The notes: generated by a model from the sequence alone, not told the origin. 64,000 nucleotides of DNA from an uncultured Collinsella sp. (GCA_958435945.1 CAUBIC010000001.1:372001-436000); one strand, 5' to 3'; positions 25,495 through 34,667 are shown, counted from the first letter of the stretch. Translations and numbers: made by a program.

Positions 25495-26148
25495 CTACTT
25501 GTCGCCGGCCGCCGCCTTGGCCTCATTGAGGTAGCTATAGAAGCTGTACTTGGAGATGCCAAAGAACTCGCAGGCACGCTCGCTCGACTTGGAAATGAGG
25601 AAGGCGCCGCGACGGTCGAGGTAGCCAATGGCGCGGATGCGCTCGTCCTTGGTCATGAGGGCGGCGGGCTTGCCCACGTACTGCTCGCACTCGCGCAGCA
25701 GATCCTCGAGCAGGTCGCCGATGTTTTTGGTGATGGGCTCGGGCTCGGTGTATCCCTTGTCGCCTGTGCCGGTGAGCGCGTCGAGCGAGCGCTCAAAAGC
25801 CTTCATGAGCGTAATGTCAAAGTTAATGCCCAAAATGCCGACGGGCCTGCCCTCGTCGTTGCGGATAAAGATGGTCGAGGACTTGAGCAGCTTGCCATCG
25901 GCGGTTTTGGTGAGGTATGGCTCGCGGTCGTGCACGTCGGCGGTGCCCTCGTGCATGGACTCAAGCACAATATGGCTGGGGCCGTCACCTAGTTTGCGCC
26001 CGCTGACGTGGCCGTTTTCGATCACTACGATGGAGTGGTCCACGTCCTCGGTCTCCAAGTCGTGGACGACGACTTCGCAGTTGGGGCCAAACTGGAGCGC
26101 CAGGCCGTGTGCAAGGCGCTTGTAAAACTCTATCTGTGCGGGGGTCAT
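25495..26148 (-). CDS. YheO/DauR-like PAS-HTH transcriptional regulator (second copy)
   Basis: A 217-residue paralogue of the regulator at 7.5-8.2 kb. The PAS domain is seen in FGPNCEVVVHDLET, IVVIENGHVSGRKLGDGPS and GILGINFDIT; the HTH near the C-terminus ends FFGISKYSFYSYLNEAK. AGGAAGG precedes the ATG. It is divergent from ygeX, and the 277-bp gap between them contains two AACAAA-N3-TTTGTT dyads, the likely binding sites. It probably senses a metabolite of the pathway and controls the second catabolic block. Confidence 0.87.
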   Translation of the reverse strand: MTPAQIEFYKRLAHGLALQFGPNCEVVVHDLETEDVDHSIVVIENGHVSGRKLGDGPSHIVLESMHEGTADVHDREPYLTKTADGKLLKSSTIFIRNDEGRPVGILGINFDITLMKAFERSLDALTGTGDKGYTEPEPITKNIGDLLEDLLRECEQYVGKPAALMTKDERIRAIGYLDRRGAFLISKSSERACEFFGISKYSFYSYLNEAKAAAGDK

Positions 26149-26267
26149 GGGTGCCTTCCTAAAAATTAGTTTGGGCTCACTTTGCCATAAACCCCACTTG
26201 TTCGCAAATAACGAAAGCGTCGCTGCGTTATGTAACCGTTCAGCGGCGAAAAGGTACCGATTACGGC

Positions 26268-26282
26268 AACAAACAATTTGTT
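26268..26282. promoter_or_regulatory. Operator-like dyad 1 upstream of ygeX
   Basis: AACAAACAATTTGTT is a perfect 6-3-6 dyad (AACAAA-N3-TTTGTT) in the divergent regulator-ygeX gap. Its centre is 51 bp, about five helical turns, from that of dyad 2. Confidence 0.65.
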
Positions 26283-26318
26283 AGGTTTGCCAATCAAAAA
26301 GTGTGATAGAACAGTGCT

Positions 26319-26333
26319 AACAAACTTTTTGTT
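26319..26333. promoter_or_regulatory. Operator-like dyad 2 upstream of ygeX
   Basis: AACAAACTTTTTGTT has the same AACAAA-N3-TTTGTT form as dyad 1. It lies 93 nt before the ygeX ATG. Both are probable sites for the YheO-like regulator. Confidence 0.65.
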
Positions 26334-26425
26334 TGGCATCCACATAAAAGTTCAGTCGCATGAATGGGAATGGGCTGAAACGCGTATGCGGGGGCCGGCA
26401 AGAGAGAACTTAAGGAGTTCACCGT

Positions 26426-27640
26426 ATGGCCGATAAGATCCAGTGGGCGGGCAACACGATGCCCAAGAGCGATGACAAGCACTTGGGAATCATGAGCCTC
26501 GACCACGTGAAGAAGGCCCGCGCCTTCCACCAGTCGTTCCCCCAGTACACCGTCACTCCGCTTGCCCGCCTGGACGGCCAGGCCGCGCGCCTGGGCCTGT
26601 CCAACCTGTGCGTTAAGGACGAGAGCTATCGCTTTGGCCTCAACGCCTTTAAGGTTCTGGGCGGTTCGTTTGCCATGGCCAATTACATTGCCGACGAGAC
26701 CGGCAAGGACGTTGCCGAGTGCACCTTCGATTACCTGACCTCCGATCAGCTTGCCAAGGACTTTGGCCAGGCTACCTTCTTTACCGCCACCGACGGCAAC
26801 CATGGCCGCGGCGTGGCATGGGCTGCCAACAAGCTGGGCCAGAAGGCCGTCGTGCACATGCCCAAGGGTTCCACCAAGCCCCGCTTCGACAACATCGCCG
26901 CCGAGGGCGCCACGGTGACCATCGAAGAGGTCAACTACGACGAGTGCGTGCGCATGGCCGCCGCCGAGGCCGACGCCTGCGAGCGCGGCGTTATCGTTCA
27001 GGACACCGCCTGGGAGGGCTACGAGAAGATTCCGTCTTGGATCATGGAGGGCTACGGCACCATGGCTTCCGAGGCTGCCGAGCAGCTGCGCGAGATGGCC
27101 ATCAACCGCCCGACGCATGTCTTTGTCCAGGCTGGCGTAGGCTCGCTCGCCGGCGCCGTGGTGGGCTACTTCACTAACCTGTATCCCGATAACCCGCCCA
27201 CCTTTGTCGTGGTCGAGTGCGCTCCGGCCGCCTGCCTGTACAAGGGCGCTGCCGCCGGCGACGGCGACCCGCGCATCGTGGACGGCGACATGCCCTCCAT
27301 CATGGCCGGCCTGTGCTGTGGCGAGCCCAACATCCTGGGCTGGGATATCCTGCGCAACCACGCTACCGCCTTCGTGTCCTGCCCCGACTGGGTCACCGCT
27401 CGCGGCATGCGCACCCTGGGCGCCCCCGAGAAGGGCGACCCGCGCGTCATCTCCGGCGAGTCCGGCGCTGTGACCACCGGCCTGGTCGAGACCCTCATGC
27501 TCGATCCCGAGTACGCCGAGCTCAAAGAGCTCATCGGCCTGGATAAGACGAGCTCCGTGCTCTGCTTCTCCACCGAGGGCGACACGGATCCGGATCAGTA
27601 CCGTCGCATCGTCTGGGAGGGCGAGTACCCCACCTGCTAG
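26426..27640 (+). CDS. ygeX: Diaminopropionate ammonia-lyase (YgeX)
   Basis: A 404-residue fold-type II PLP enzyme that converts 2,3-diaminopropionate to pyruvate and two ammonia. The PLP lysine is in FGLNAFKVLGG (about residue 77), and the asparagine/glycine loops TATDGNHGRGVAWAA and QAGVGSLAGAVVGY bind cofactor phosphate. AAGGAG precedes the ATG. It opens the second catabolic block behind the regulator and its dyads. Its 2-aminoacrylate intermediate links it to RidA at 7 kb. Confidence 0.94.
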   Translation: MADKIQWAGNTMPKSDDKHLGIMSLDHVKKARAFHQSFPQYTVTPLARLDGQAARLGLSNLCVKDESYRFGLNAFKVLGGSFAMANYIADETGKDVAECTFDYLTSDQLAKDFGQATFFTATDGNHGRGVAWAANKLGQKAVVHMPKGSTKPRFDNIAAEGATVTIEEVNYDECVRMAAAEADACERGVIVQDTAWEGYEKIPSWIMEGYGTMASEAAEQLREMAINRPTHVFVQAGVGSLAGAVVGYFTNLYPDNPPTFVVVECAPAACLYKGAAAGDGDPRIVDGDMPSIMAGLCCGEPNILGWDILRNHATAFVSCPDWVTARGMRTLGAPEKGDPRVISGESGAVTTGLVETLMLDPEYAELKELIGLDKTSSVLCFSTEGDTDPDQYRRIVWEGEYPTC

Positions 27641-27656
27641 CAGGCCTGACCTGTCC

Positions 27657-27775
27657 GGGTGGCGGAGCATATATTTGCTCCCTGCTCGAACAGCCCTGCG
27701 CAAGACGGAAAGCACATTAAGTGCTTTCCTTTGCGTGCGGAACTCGCGACGGAGCAAACATATGCTCCGCCACCC
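27657..27775. repeat. 119-bp nested palindrome between ygeX and ygeY
   Basis: Outer arms 27657-27681 and 27751-27775 are complementary over 25 bp with one mismatch. An inner perfect pair, GGAAAGCAC (27707-27715) and GTGCTTTCC (27721-27729), closes on a 5-nt loop, and several stretches between also pair, so nearly the whole element can form one long hairpin. It resembles a miniature mobile element or a strong transcript-processing site; there is no T-run. Confidence 0.75.
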
Positions 27776-27879
27776 TACGTCCACTTGCTTGTGGGGTGCT
27801 CGACCTCACGCTACTTGGCACAAGTGATCTATCTGAAATATCTACCTGTAGGTAAACCCTTGTAGAAAGGTTGACTGTT

Positions 27880-29265
27880 ATGGCTAAAGAACTCGATTTC
27901 GACGCTATCAAGGCTGCTGCTGAGTCCCACCGTGCTGATATGACTCGCTTCCTGCGCGCCATGATCTCCCATCCCTCTGAGTCTTGCGAGGAGGGTGAGG
28001 TTGTCGCTTGCATCAAGGCCGAGATGGAGAGCCTTGGCTATGACGAGGTCAAGGTCGACGGCCTGGGCAACGTCATGGGCTTCATGGGCGAGGGCGACAA
28101 GATTATCGCCATCGACTCTCACATCGACACCGTTGGCATCGGCAACATCGATAACTGGGATGCCGATCCTTATGAGGGCTACGAGACCGACGAGATTATC
28201 TATGGCCGCGGCGGCTCCGACCAGGAGGGTGGCATGGCTTCTGCTACCTACGCTGCCAAGATGATGAAGGACATGGGCCTCATCCCCGAGGGCTACAAGA
28301 TCATGGTCGTCGGCACCGTCCAGGAAGAGGACTGCGACGGCATGTGCTGGCAGTACATCTACAACAAGGACGGCATTAAGCCCGAGTTCGTCATTTCCAC
28401 CGAGCCCACCGACGGTGGCATCTATCGCGGTCACCGCGGCCGCATGGAGATCCGCGTCGACGTTCACGGCACCTCCTGCCACGGCTCCGCTCCCGACCGC
28501 GGCGACAACGCCATCTACAAGATGGCCGACATCATCGCTGATGTCCGCGCCCTCAACAACAACGGCTGCGACGAGTCGACCGACATCAAGGGCCTCGTCA
28601 AGATGCTCGACCCCAAGTACAACCCCGAGCACTTCGAGGACGCCCGCTTCCTGGGCCGCGGCACCTGCACCGTCAGCCAGATTTTCTACACCAGCCCCAG
28701 CCGTTGCGCCGTCGCTGACTCCTGCGCCATCTCCATCGACCGTCGCATGACCGCCGGTGAGACCTGGGAGTCCTGCCTGGACGAGATCCGTAACCTGCCG
28801 GCCGCCAAGAAGTACGGCGACGACGTGAAGGTCTCCATGTACATGTACGACCGTCCGTCCTGGACCGGCGAGGTCTACGAGACCGAGGCTTACTTCCCCA
28901 CGTGGATCAACAAGGAGACCGCTCCGCACGTCAAGGCCCTCGTCGACGCCCACAAGGCCATGTTCGGTGACGAGCGCATCGGCTGCGAGCCCAGCATGGA
29001 CAAGCGCACCGGTCGCCCGCTGTGCGACAAGTGGACCTTCTCCACGAACTGCGTTTCCATCCAGGGCCGCTATGGCATCCCCTGCGTCGGCTTTGGCCCG
29101 GGTGCCGAGTCTCAGGCTCACGCTCCCAACGAGGTCACCTACAAGGACGACCTGGTCACCGCTGCCGCCATGTATGTGGCTGCCCTGAACCTCTACGATC
29201 CGAGCCAGGCCGATGGCGACGCCACCGTGTTCCGCGCCGGTCTGACCAACAACAAGATCGACTAG
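27880..29265 (+). CDS. ygeY: YgeY-family M20 zinc peptidase/deacylase
   Basis: A 461-residue M20-family hydrolase. Metal-site motifs are IDSHIDTVG (about residues 82-90), the aspartate in [10 protein letters not shown], the catalytic glutamates in [10 protein letters not shown] (about 150) and the downstream HAPNE (near 425). The dimerisation domain lies between, with [13 protein letters not shown]. Related enzymes deacylate or decarbamoylate amino acids; in the E. coli cluster YgeY is thought to act between HyuA-type products and YgeX. TAGAAAGG lies 9 nt before ATG 27880; an in-frame TTG at 27871 would add three residues. Confidence 0.9.
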   Translation: MAKELDFDAIKAAAESHRADMTRFLRAMISHPSESCEEGEVVACIKAEMESLGYDEVKVDGLGNVMGFMGEGDKIIAIDSHIDTVGIGNIDNWDADPYEGYETDEIIYGRGGSDQEGGMASATYAAKMMKDMGLIPEGYKIMVVGTVQEEDCDGMCWQYIYNKDGIKPEFVISTEPTDGGIYRGHRGRMEIRVDVHGTSCHGSAPDRGDNAIYKMADIIADVRALNNNGCDESTDIKGLVKMLDPKYNPEHFEDARFLGRGTCTVSQIFYTSPSRCAVADSCAISIDRRMTAGETWESCLDEIRNLPAAKKYGDDVKVSMYMYDRPSWTGEVYETEAYFPTWINKETAPHVKALVDAHKAMFGDERIGCEPSMDKRTGRPLCDKWTFSTNCVSIQGRYGIPCVGFGPGAESQAHAPNEVTYKDDLVTAAAMYVAALNLYDPSQADGDATVFRAGLTNNKID

Positions 29266-29287
29266 TCCCATTCCTCGATCTTGTTGA

Positions 29288-29312
29288 GCCGGGGACAGTT
29301 TATGCCCCCGGC
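29288..29312 (+). promoter_or_regulatory. GC-rich hairpin after ygeY
   Basis: GCCGGGG (29288-29294) pairs with CCCCGGC (29306-29312). There is no T-run. The loop contains GGGGACAGT-like sequence related to the dispersed GGGGAC elements seen elsewhere in the window. The rest of the 201-bp gap before ygeW shows no gene. Confidence 0.35.
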
Positions 29313-29466
29313 GCCTCCTGTTGACTTGGGGCCCGCGGTCGTTATCTCCCATGCTTCCTCAACGGTGGCGGGTCCTCGTCATGGTGCTCTGCATGTTCTA
29401 GCCACACGCGCATGCCGGAGCACATCTACTCATTGCGATCGTTTCATCTTTAGAAAGGACATTTAC

Positions 29467-30669
29467 ATGGACGCCAAGTTTACCGAGCTCGTCGAGCAGC
29501 TGAACGGCCTCGATTTTAAGGGTATGTACGGCAGCGACTTCCTGCACACCTGGGACAAGACCACCGATGAGCTCAAGGCTCTCTACATCGTCGCCGACGC
29601 CCTGCGCGAGCTGCGTGAGAGCAACGTTTCGTCCAAGATCTTCGACTCGGGCCTGGCCGTCTCCCTGTTCCGCGACAACTCCACCCGTACGCGCTTCTCC
29701 TTCTCTAAGGCCGCCAACCTGCTCGGCCTTGAGCTGCAGGACCTGGACGAGAAGAAGTCCCAGATCGCTCACGGCGAGACCGTCCGCGAGACCGCTACCA
29801 TGATCTCCTTCATGGCCGACGTCATCGGCATCCGCGACGATATGTACATCGGCAAGGGCGACGCCTACATGGCCGAGGTCTCCGAGTCTGTCCAGCAGGC
29901 CTACGAGGACGGCGTTCTGGATCACCGTCCCACGCTCATCTCTCTGCAGTCCGATTCCGACCACCCCACGCAGTCCTCTGCCGACATGCTCTACCTCATC
30001 AACGAGTTTGGCGGCCTTGAGAACCTCAAGGGCAAGAAGGTTGCCGTTACCTGGGCCTATTCGCCCTCTTACGGCAAGCCGCTGTCCTGCCCGCAGTCGC
30101 TGATCAGCCTGCTGCCCCGCTTTGGCATGGACGTCACCCTGGCTCACCCCGAGGGCTACGACCTCATGCCCGAGGTCGTCGAGCGCGCCAAGGGCTATGC
30201 AGCCGAGTCCGGCACCACCTTTAAGCAGGTCAACACCATGGCCGAGGCCTTCGAGGGCGCCGACATCGTGATCCCCAAGAGCTGGGCTCCGTTTGCCGCC
30301 ATGGAGAAGCGCACCAACCTGTACGCCGAGGGCGACGACGCCGGCATCGCAGCGCTCGAGAAGGAGCTGCTTGCCCAGAACGCCACCCATCAGGATTGGT
30401 GCTCCACGACCGAGCTCATGGAGAAGACCGCCAACGGCCAGGACACCATCTTTATGCACCCGCTGCCCGCCGACATCTCCGGTGTCTCCTGCGAGCACGG
30501 CGAGGTCAACGCCGACGTCTTCGACATGCACCGCGTGGGCATGTACAAGGAGGCCAGCTACAAGCCGTACGCCATCGCAGCCATGATGTTCCTGCAGAAG
30601 GTTGCCGATCCCGCTGCTGCCCTCAAGGCCCTCGACGAGCGCAACACCGCCCGTTGGTTCCAGGCCTAA
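29467..30669 (+). CDS. ygeW: YgeW-type carbamoyltransferase (aspartate/ornithine carbamoyltransferase family)
   Basis: A 400-residue transcarbamoylase-fold protein. The carbamoyl-phosphate motif appears as FRDNSTRTRFSF (about residues 69-80), and HPLPAD (about 336) is the usual C-terminal motif region. The substrate loop differs from OTC and ATC, as in E. coli YgeW, whose substrate is unresolved. With carbamate kinase 14 nt downstream it can release carbamoyl phosphate for ATP synthesis from a carbamoylated pathway intermediate. AGAAAGGA precedes the ATG. Confidence 0.92.
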   Translation: MDAKFTELVEQLNGLDFKGMYGSDFLHTWDKTTDELKALYIVADALRELRESNVSSKIFDSGLAVSLFRDNSTRTRFSFSKAANLLGLELQDLDEKKSQIAHGETVRETATMISFMADVIGIRDDMYIGKGDAYMAEVSESVQQAYEDGVLDHRPTLISLQSDSDHPTQSSADMLYLINEFGGLENLKGKKVAVTWAYSPSYGKPLSCPQSLISLLPRFGMDVTLAHPEGYDLMPEVVERAKGYAAESGTTFKQVNTMAEAFEGADIVIPKSWAPFAAMEKRTNLYAEGDDAGIAALEKELLAQNATHQDWCSTTELMEKTANGQDTIFMHPLPADISGVSCEHGEVNADVFDMHRVGMYKEASYKPYAIAAMMFLQKVADPAAALKALDERNTARWFQA

Positions 30670-30683
30670 AGCTGGGCTGAGAA

Positions 30684-31634
30684 ATGGCTAAGCGTATTGT
30701 TGTCGCCTTGGGCGGAAACGCCCTCGGCGCCAACCTTCCCGAGCAGATGGAGGCCGTCAAGACGACTTCCAAGGCCATCGTCGACCTGATCGAGGAAGGC
30801 AACGAGGTCGTCGTCGTGCACGGCAACGGTCCCCAGGTGGGCATGATCGCCAACGCGATGGCCGAGCTCACGCGCTCTAATCCTCAGAAGTACGTTCCCT
30901 GCTCCTTGTCCGTTTGCGGCGCCATGAGCCAGGGCTACATTGGCTATGACCTGCAAAATGCGCTGCGCGAGGAAATGCTCGACCGCAATATCGACAAGGG
31001 TGTCGCCACCGTGCTCACCCAGGTCGAGGTTGCGGCAGACGACCCGGCCTTTGCCGACCCGGTCAAGCCGATCGGTCCGTGGATGAGCGAGGCCGAGGCC
31101 AAGGAGCTGGAGGCCGATCGCGGCTATCAGTTCATCCACGACGAGAAGCAGGGCTTCCGTCGCGTGGTTGCCTCGCCCAAGCCCGTGAACATCGTCGAGC
31201 TCGACACCATTAAGTCGCTCGTCGAGTCCAACCATGTGGTGATCTCCTGCGGCGGTGGCGGCATTCCCGTCACCAAGTCCCAGGGCAACCACCTTAAGGG
31301 CGCTGCCGCCGTCATCGATAAGGACTTTGCGGCCGAGAAGCTCGCCGAGCAGCTCGACGCCGATGCCCTGATCATCCTGACGGCCGTTGAGAAGGTTGCC
31401 ATTGGCTTTGGTACCGACCACGAGCAGTGGCTCGACACGCTGACCGCGGCTGACGTAAAGCGTCTGTCCGAGGCCAACGAGTTCGGTCGCGGCTCCATGC
31501 TGCCCAAGGTCCAGGCAGCCTCGACATTTGCCGAGAGCAAGCCGGGCCGCACGGCGCTCATCACGCTGCTCGAGAAGGCGCGCGATGGCCTTGCCGGCAA
31601 GACCGGTACCACGTTTACCGGCGACGCTGAGTAG
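30684..31634 (+). CDS. arcC: Carbamate kinase (YqeA/ArcC type)
   Basis: A 316-residue amino acid kinase-family enzyme, matching the usual 310 residues. VALGGNALG at the start, VHGNGPQVG (about residues 51-59) and SCGGGGIPV (about 190) are the carbamate kinase motifs. It transfers phosphate from carbamoyl phosphate to ADP, yielding ATP, CO2 and ammonia. The gene is paired with ygeW, giving the energy-conserving end of the pathway. The ribosome-binding site is weak (GGCTGAG), suggesting coupling with ygeW. Confidence 0.95.
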   Translation: MAKRIVVALGGNALGANLPEQMEAVKTTSKAIVDLIEEGNEVVVVHGNGPQVGMIANAMAELTRSNPQKYVPCSLSVCGAMSQGYIGYDLQNALREEMLDRNIDKGVATVLTQVEVAADDPAFADPVKPIGPWMSEAEAKELEADRGYQFIHDEKQGFRRVVASPKPVNIVELDTIKSLVESNHVVISCGGGGIPVTKSQGNHLKGAAAVIDKDFAAEKLAEQLDADALIILTAVEKVAIGFGTDHEQWLDTLTAADVKRLSEANEFGRGSMLPKVQAASTFAESKPGRTALITLLEKARDGLAGKTGTTFTGDAE

Positions 31635-31811
31635 GCATATCTGCACCATTGAGGAGGGTGCCCTGCGTCGCGGGGTGCCCTCCTTTGTGCTATGGAGAGC
31701 CAAGGGGCGTTCGCTGGAAAACGAGCGCATACCTGTTCCGACGGAGTGCGAGCTTGGTATGGTGGGTATAGCAACTATGGTGTCCAAGGCAGCCAGGGGA
31801 GGTTTGCGGAG

Positions 31812-32426
31812 ATGAAACTCGGTTGCGTGATTATGGCCTCGGGCGAGGGCAAGCGATTTGGCTCCAACAAGATGCTCGCCGATATCTATGGCGAGCCGCT
31901 GATTGCCCGGACCATCGATTCGGTTCCCCGGGGCTTTGACGTTGTGGTTTCGACGCGTTGGCCCGAGGTCGCCCAGATTTGCGAGGACAAGCATTGTTCG
32001 TGCGTGCTGCACGATGGCGAGCTGCGCAGCGAAAGCGTCCGTGCGGGCCTTTCGTGGGGGGTCGAACGCAACTGGAAAGGCTGCCTCTTTTTGCCGGGCG
32101 ACCAGCCGCTTGTGAGCGCGGATTCTTTTGAGGCCATGGTTCGTGCATTTGACGAGCGTGGCCGCAAGCATCCGGTGCGTCTTGCGTGCAACGGTGAGCC
32201 TTCGAGCCCGGTGCTCTTTCCGGCAGAACTGTTCGATGCACTTATGTGTCTTGAGGGCAAGGACGGCGGCGGCTCGATCCTTATGGACCGTACCGACGTG
32301 GTGCTGGTCGATGCGCGTGCCTACGAGCTGTGGGACGTCGATACCGCCAAGGGACAGCGACGCATAACGGAGCATATCGCCGCCTGCTCGTATTTTGATC
32401 GCGTGGCCAACAGCATCAATCAATAA
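31812..32426 (+). CDS. ygfJ: MocA-like molybdenum cofactor nucleotidyltransferase (YgfJ type)
   Basis: A 204-residue MobA/MocA-family NTP transferase. The nucleotide-binding start is IMASGEGKRFGSNKML (about residues 7-22), followed by LPGDQPLVSADSF, the metal-binding motif. These enzymes add CMP or another nucleotide to molybdopterin to suit xanthine dehydrogenase-family hydroxylases, here the XdhD-like protein. AGGGGAGG lies upstream of ATG 31812; in-frame starts further upstream have no site. The 177-bp gap before it holds a weak GGAGGG/CCCTCC hairpin near 31653-31683. Confidence 0.88.
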   Translation: MKLGCVIMASGEGKRFGSNKMLADIYGEPLIARTIDSVPRGFDVVVSTRWPEVAQICEDKHCSCVLHDGELRSESVRAGLSWGVERNWKGCLFLPGDQPLVSADSFEAMVRAFDERGRKHPVRLACNGEPSSPVLFPAELFDALMCLEGKDGGGSILMDRTDVVLVDARAYELWDVDTAKGQRRITEHIAACSYFDRVANSINQ

Positions 32427-32435
32427 GGAGCAATT

Positions 32436-33803
32436 ATGATCATCATCAAAAACGGCGCGCTCGTGACGCCCCAGGGGCTTCGCCGCGCCGATCTTGCCAT
32501 GGATGGCGATAAGATCGTGCGGATCGCCGGGGCGATTGAGCCAGCCGAGGGCGATACCGTCGAGGATGCCGCGGGCTGCTGGGTGTTTCCCGGCTTTATC
32601 GACGGCCACACGCACATGCAGTGCTGGACCGGCATGGATTGGACAGCCGATAGCTTTGAGACCGGCACGCGCGCGGCTGCCTGTGGCGGTACGACGACCA
32701 TTGTGGACTACGCGACGGCCGATCGCGGCGTGACCATGCCCGATGCCTTGGCCGAGTGGCATCGCCGTGCCGACGGAACCTGCACGGCTAACTACGCCTT
32801 TCATATGGCGCTCGCCGAGTGGAACGAGCGCAATCGCGTCGACCTTTCGGCCATGCGCGAGGCGGGCGTATCGTCGTTCAAGACCTACTTTGCCTACGAT
32901 CATCTGCGCCTGGACGATGCCGAGACGCTCGAGGTGCTCGAGGAGCTCAAGCGCCTGGGCGGTATCCTGTGCGTGCATTGCGAGAACGGCACGCTGGTGA
33001 ATGAACTGCAGAAGCGCGTGTTTGAGCAGGGTATCCACGGGCCCGAGGGCCACGCGCTTAGCCGTCCGGACGTGTGCGAGGCCGAGGCAGTGAGCCGTCT
33101 GCTATATCTGGCGCACCTGGCCGGCGACGCACCGGTCAACGTGGTGCACCTTTCGACCAAGCTGGGGCTCGAGGCCATCCGTGCCGCCAAGGCGCGCGGG
33201 CAGAAGAATATCTATGTCGAGACCTGCCCTCAGTATCTGATGCTCGACGATACTTGCTACTTGGAGCAGGGTGAGGACGGCTTTGCGGGTGCCAAGTATG
33301 TGATGAGCCCGCCGCTGCGCCATGCGGGTGACCGTGCGGCACTGCGCGAGGCGCTTGTGGCTGGCGAGATCGATACGATTGCAACCGATCATTGCAGCTT
33401 TAACCTGCACGGGCAAAAGGACCGCGGGCGCGACGATTTCCGCGCGATTCCCAACGGCGGGCCCGGCGTGGAGCATCGTCCCGTCGCGATTGCCACGAGC
33501 TTTGAGGGCCAGCTGGGCCCCGAGGACCTCTGCCGCCTGATGAGCGAGAGCCCGGCGCGCGTTTTTGGCATGTATCCGCGCAAGGGCTGTCTTGCCGAGG
33601 GCTCCGATGCCGACGTGTGCGTGTGGGATCCTTGCGCGCGTTGGACGATCAGCGCCGCGACGCAGCATCAGGCCGTGGACTACACGCCGCTCGAGGGCTT
33701 TGAGGCACATGGCCGCGCCAAGGCCGTGTTTGTGAACGGCGTGCTGGCGGCACGCGACGGCGAGCCCACCGGAGCCCAGCCCGGTCGCTACGTGCCCCGC
33801 TAG
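32436..33803 (+). CDS. hyuA: Dihydropyrimidinase/hydantoinase-family hydrolase (HyuA)
   Basis: A 455-residue cyclic amidohydrolase. Metal ligands include GHTHMQC (about residues 56-62), the carboxylated lysine expected in SSFKTYFAY (about 149), histidines in VHCENG and VVHLSTK, and the catalytic aspartate in IATDHCSF. AAGGAG precedes the ATG. Enzymes of this family open hydantoin, dihydropyrimidine or allantoin-like rings. In this cluster it likely hydrolyses a ring formed from urate or xanthine. It lies 9 nt after the MocA-like gene. Confidence 0.9.
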   Translation: MIIIKNGALVTPQGLRRADLAMDGDKIVRIAGAIEPAEGDTVEDAAGCWVFPGFIDGHTHMQCWTGMDWTADSFETGTRAAACGGTTTIVDYATADRGVTMPDALAEWHRRADGTCTANYAFHMALAEWNERNRVDLSAMREAGVSSFKTYFAYDHLRLDDAETLEVLEELKRLGGILCVHCENGTLVNELQKRVFEQGIHGPEGHALSRPDVCEAEAVSRLLYLAHLAGDAPVNVVHLSTKLGLEAIRAAKARGQKNIYVETCPQYLMLDDTCYLEQGEDGFAGAKYVMSPPLRHAGDRAALREALVAGEIDTIATDHCSFNLHGQKDRGRDDFRAIPNGGPGVEHRPVAIATSFEGQLGPEDLCRLMSESPARVFGMYPRKGCLAEGSDADVCVWDPCARWTISAATQHQAVDYTPLEGFEAHGRAKAVFVNGVLAARDGEPTGAQPGRYVPR

Positions 33804-33817
33804 CAGGAAGGCCGCCA

Positions 33818-33922
33818 GGGTAGCTAATTTGGGACGGGGCTCTTTTAGCTACCCTTGCCTGCCTGATGATTTTTCTCTCAACATGGGGTAGCTAAAAGAG
33901 CCCCGTCCCAAATTAGCTACCC
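33818..33922. repeat. Perfect 37-bp inverted repeat with nested palindromes
   Basis: 33818-33854 and 33886-33922 are exact reverse complements around a 31-nt loop. Each arm is itself bounded by GGGTAGCTAA and TTAGCTACCC, a 10-bp palindrome, so alternative foldings exist. The core holds GGGACGGGGCTC. The right arm contains the yqeC stop codon (33917-33919), so the element was inserted at, or coevolved with, that gene's end. A related TTAGCTACCCTGCC fragment is at 58478-58491. Confidence 0.85.
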
Positions 33923-34654
33923 CTTGAGGCTGGTGGCGATGATGGGACGGTCGAGGACTGCCTCGAAGCGATCTGCCATCGTTGGGCCGGCAAGCGTGTC
34001 GACTTGGTTGAGCATGATGCGGGCATTGTTGAGGTTCAGCATCCGCAGCTCGGCATTGAGCACCATGGCGACGCGCTCTGGGGTGGCAGTGTCGGTGGGC
34101 TCGCAGCCGCAACGCTCGCAAAAGAGCTCGGGGCGGTGGACGGCTTCGTTGATGGGCTTGCCGAACCCCGAGGCGCCGACGATCCAGACGATGTTGGCCG
34201 TGCCAGAGGGAATCACCGGCTCCCAGGCGGCGTGCGCCTTGAGCGGGAGCCGCTTGCTGCCGTCCGCCTCGGCCAGGACGTAGTCAAAGCGCTGCGCCAG
34301 CTGGTCGAGCGGCTCGGCAGGGGAGGAGAACTTGCCTGTCTGGGGGTCCAAGACACCTGTCTGGCAGATGCTTCCCCGCACAAGCCCCGCGCAGGCCTCG
34401 CAGGTGCAGCCTAGGGCGTGTGAGGCACCTGGCTTCCAGGGCGCGGCGTCCAGGCGACGGCTCGACCCGTCCCACGGCACGCCGGCGACGGGGAACATGC
34501 GCGTGGTGGTGCAGAGGAGCACGCGGCCGCCAGCGCGCATAAGCTCAAGGCCGAGCGTCTTCAGCAAGGTCGACTTGCCTCCACTGCCGATAATTGCAGT
34601 AATGCCCGGCTCGATCTTGAGCGCGGAGGCAAGGTTTCCGCTCGTCGTTTTCAT
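33917..34654 (-). CDS. yqeC: Selenium-dependent hydroxylase accessory protein YqeC
   Basis: A 245-residue P-loop protein (GSGGKST, residues 23-29), with CTTTRMF after the first beta-strand region and VLAEADGSKRLPLKAH near the middle, typical of YqeC. A cysteine group, CTCEACAG, near residue 83 is notable. Comparative genomics ties YqeC to organisms with selenium-dependent molybdenum hydroxylases; its precise step is unknown. It is divergent from yqeB. Convergent with hyuA through the nested palindrome. Confidence 0.88.
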   Translation of the reverse strand: MKTTSGNLASALKIEPGITAIIGSGGKSTLLKTLGLELMRAGGRVLLCTTTRMFPVAGVPWDGSSRRLDAAPWKPGASHALGCTCEACAGLVRGSICQTGVLDPQTGKFSSPAEPLDQLAQRFDYVLAEADGSKRLPLKAHAAWEPVIPSGTANIVWIVGASGFGKPINEAVHRPELFCERCGCEPTDTATPERVAMVLNAELRMLNLNNARIMLNQVDTLAGPTMADRFEAVLDRPIIATSLKG

Positions 34655-34667
34655 CTGTTCACCGCCG

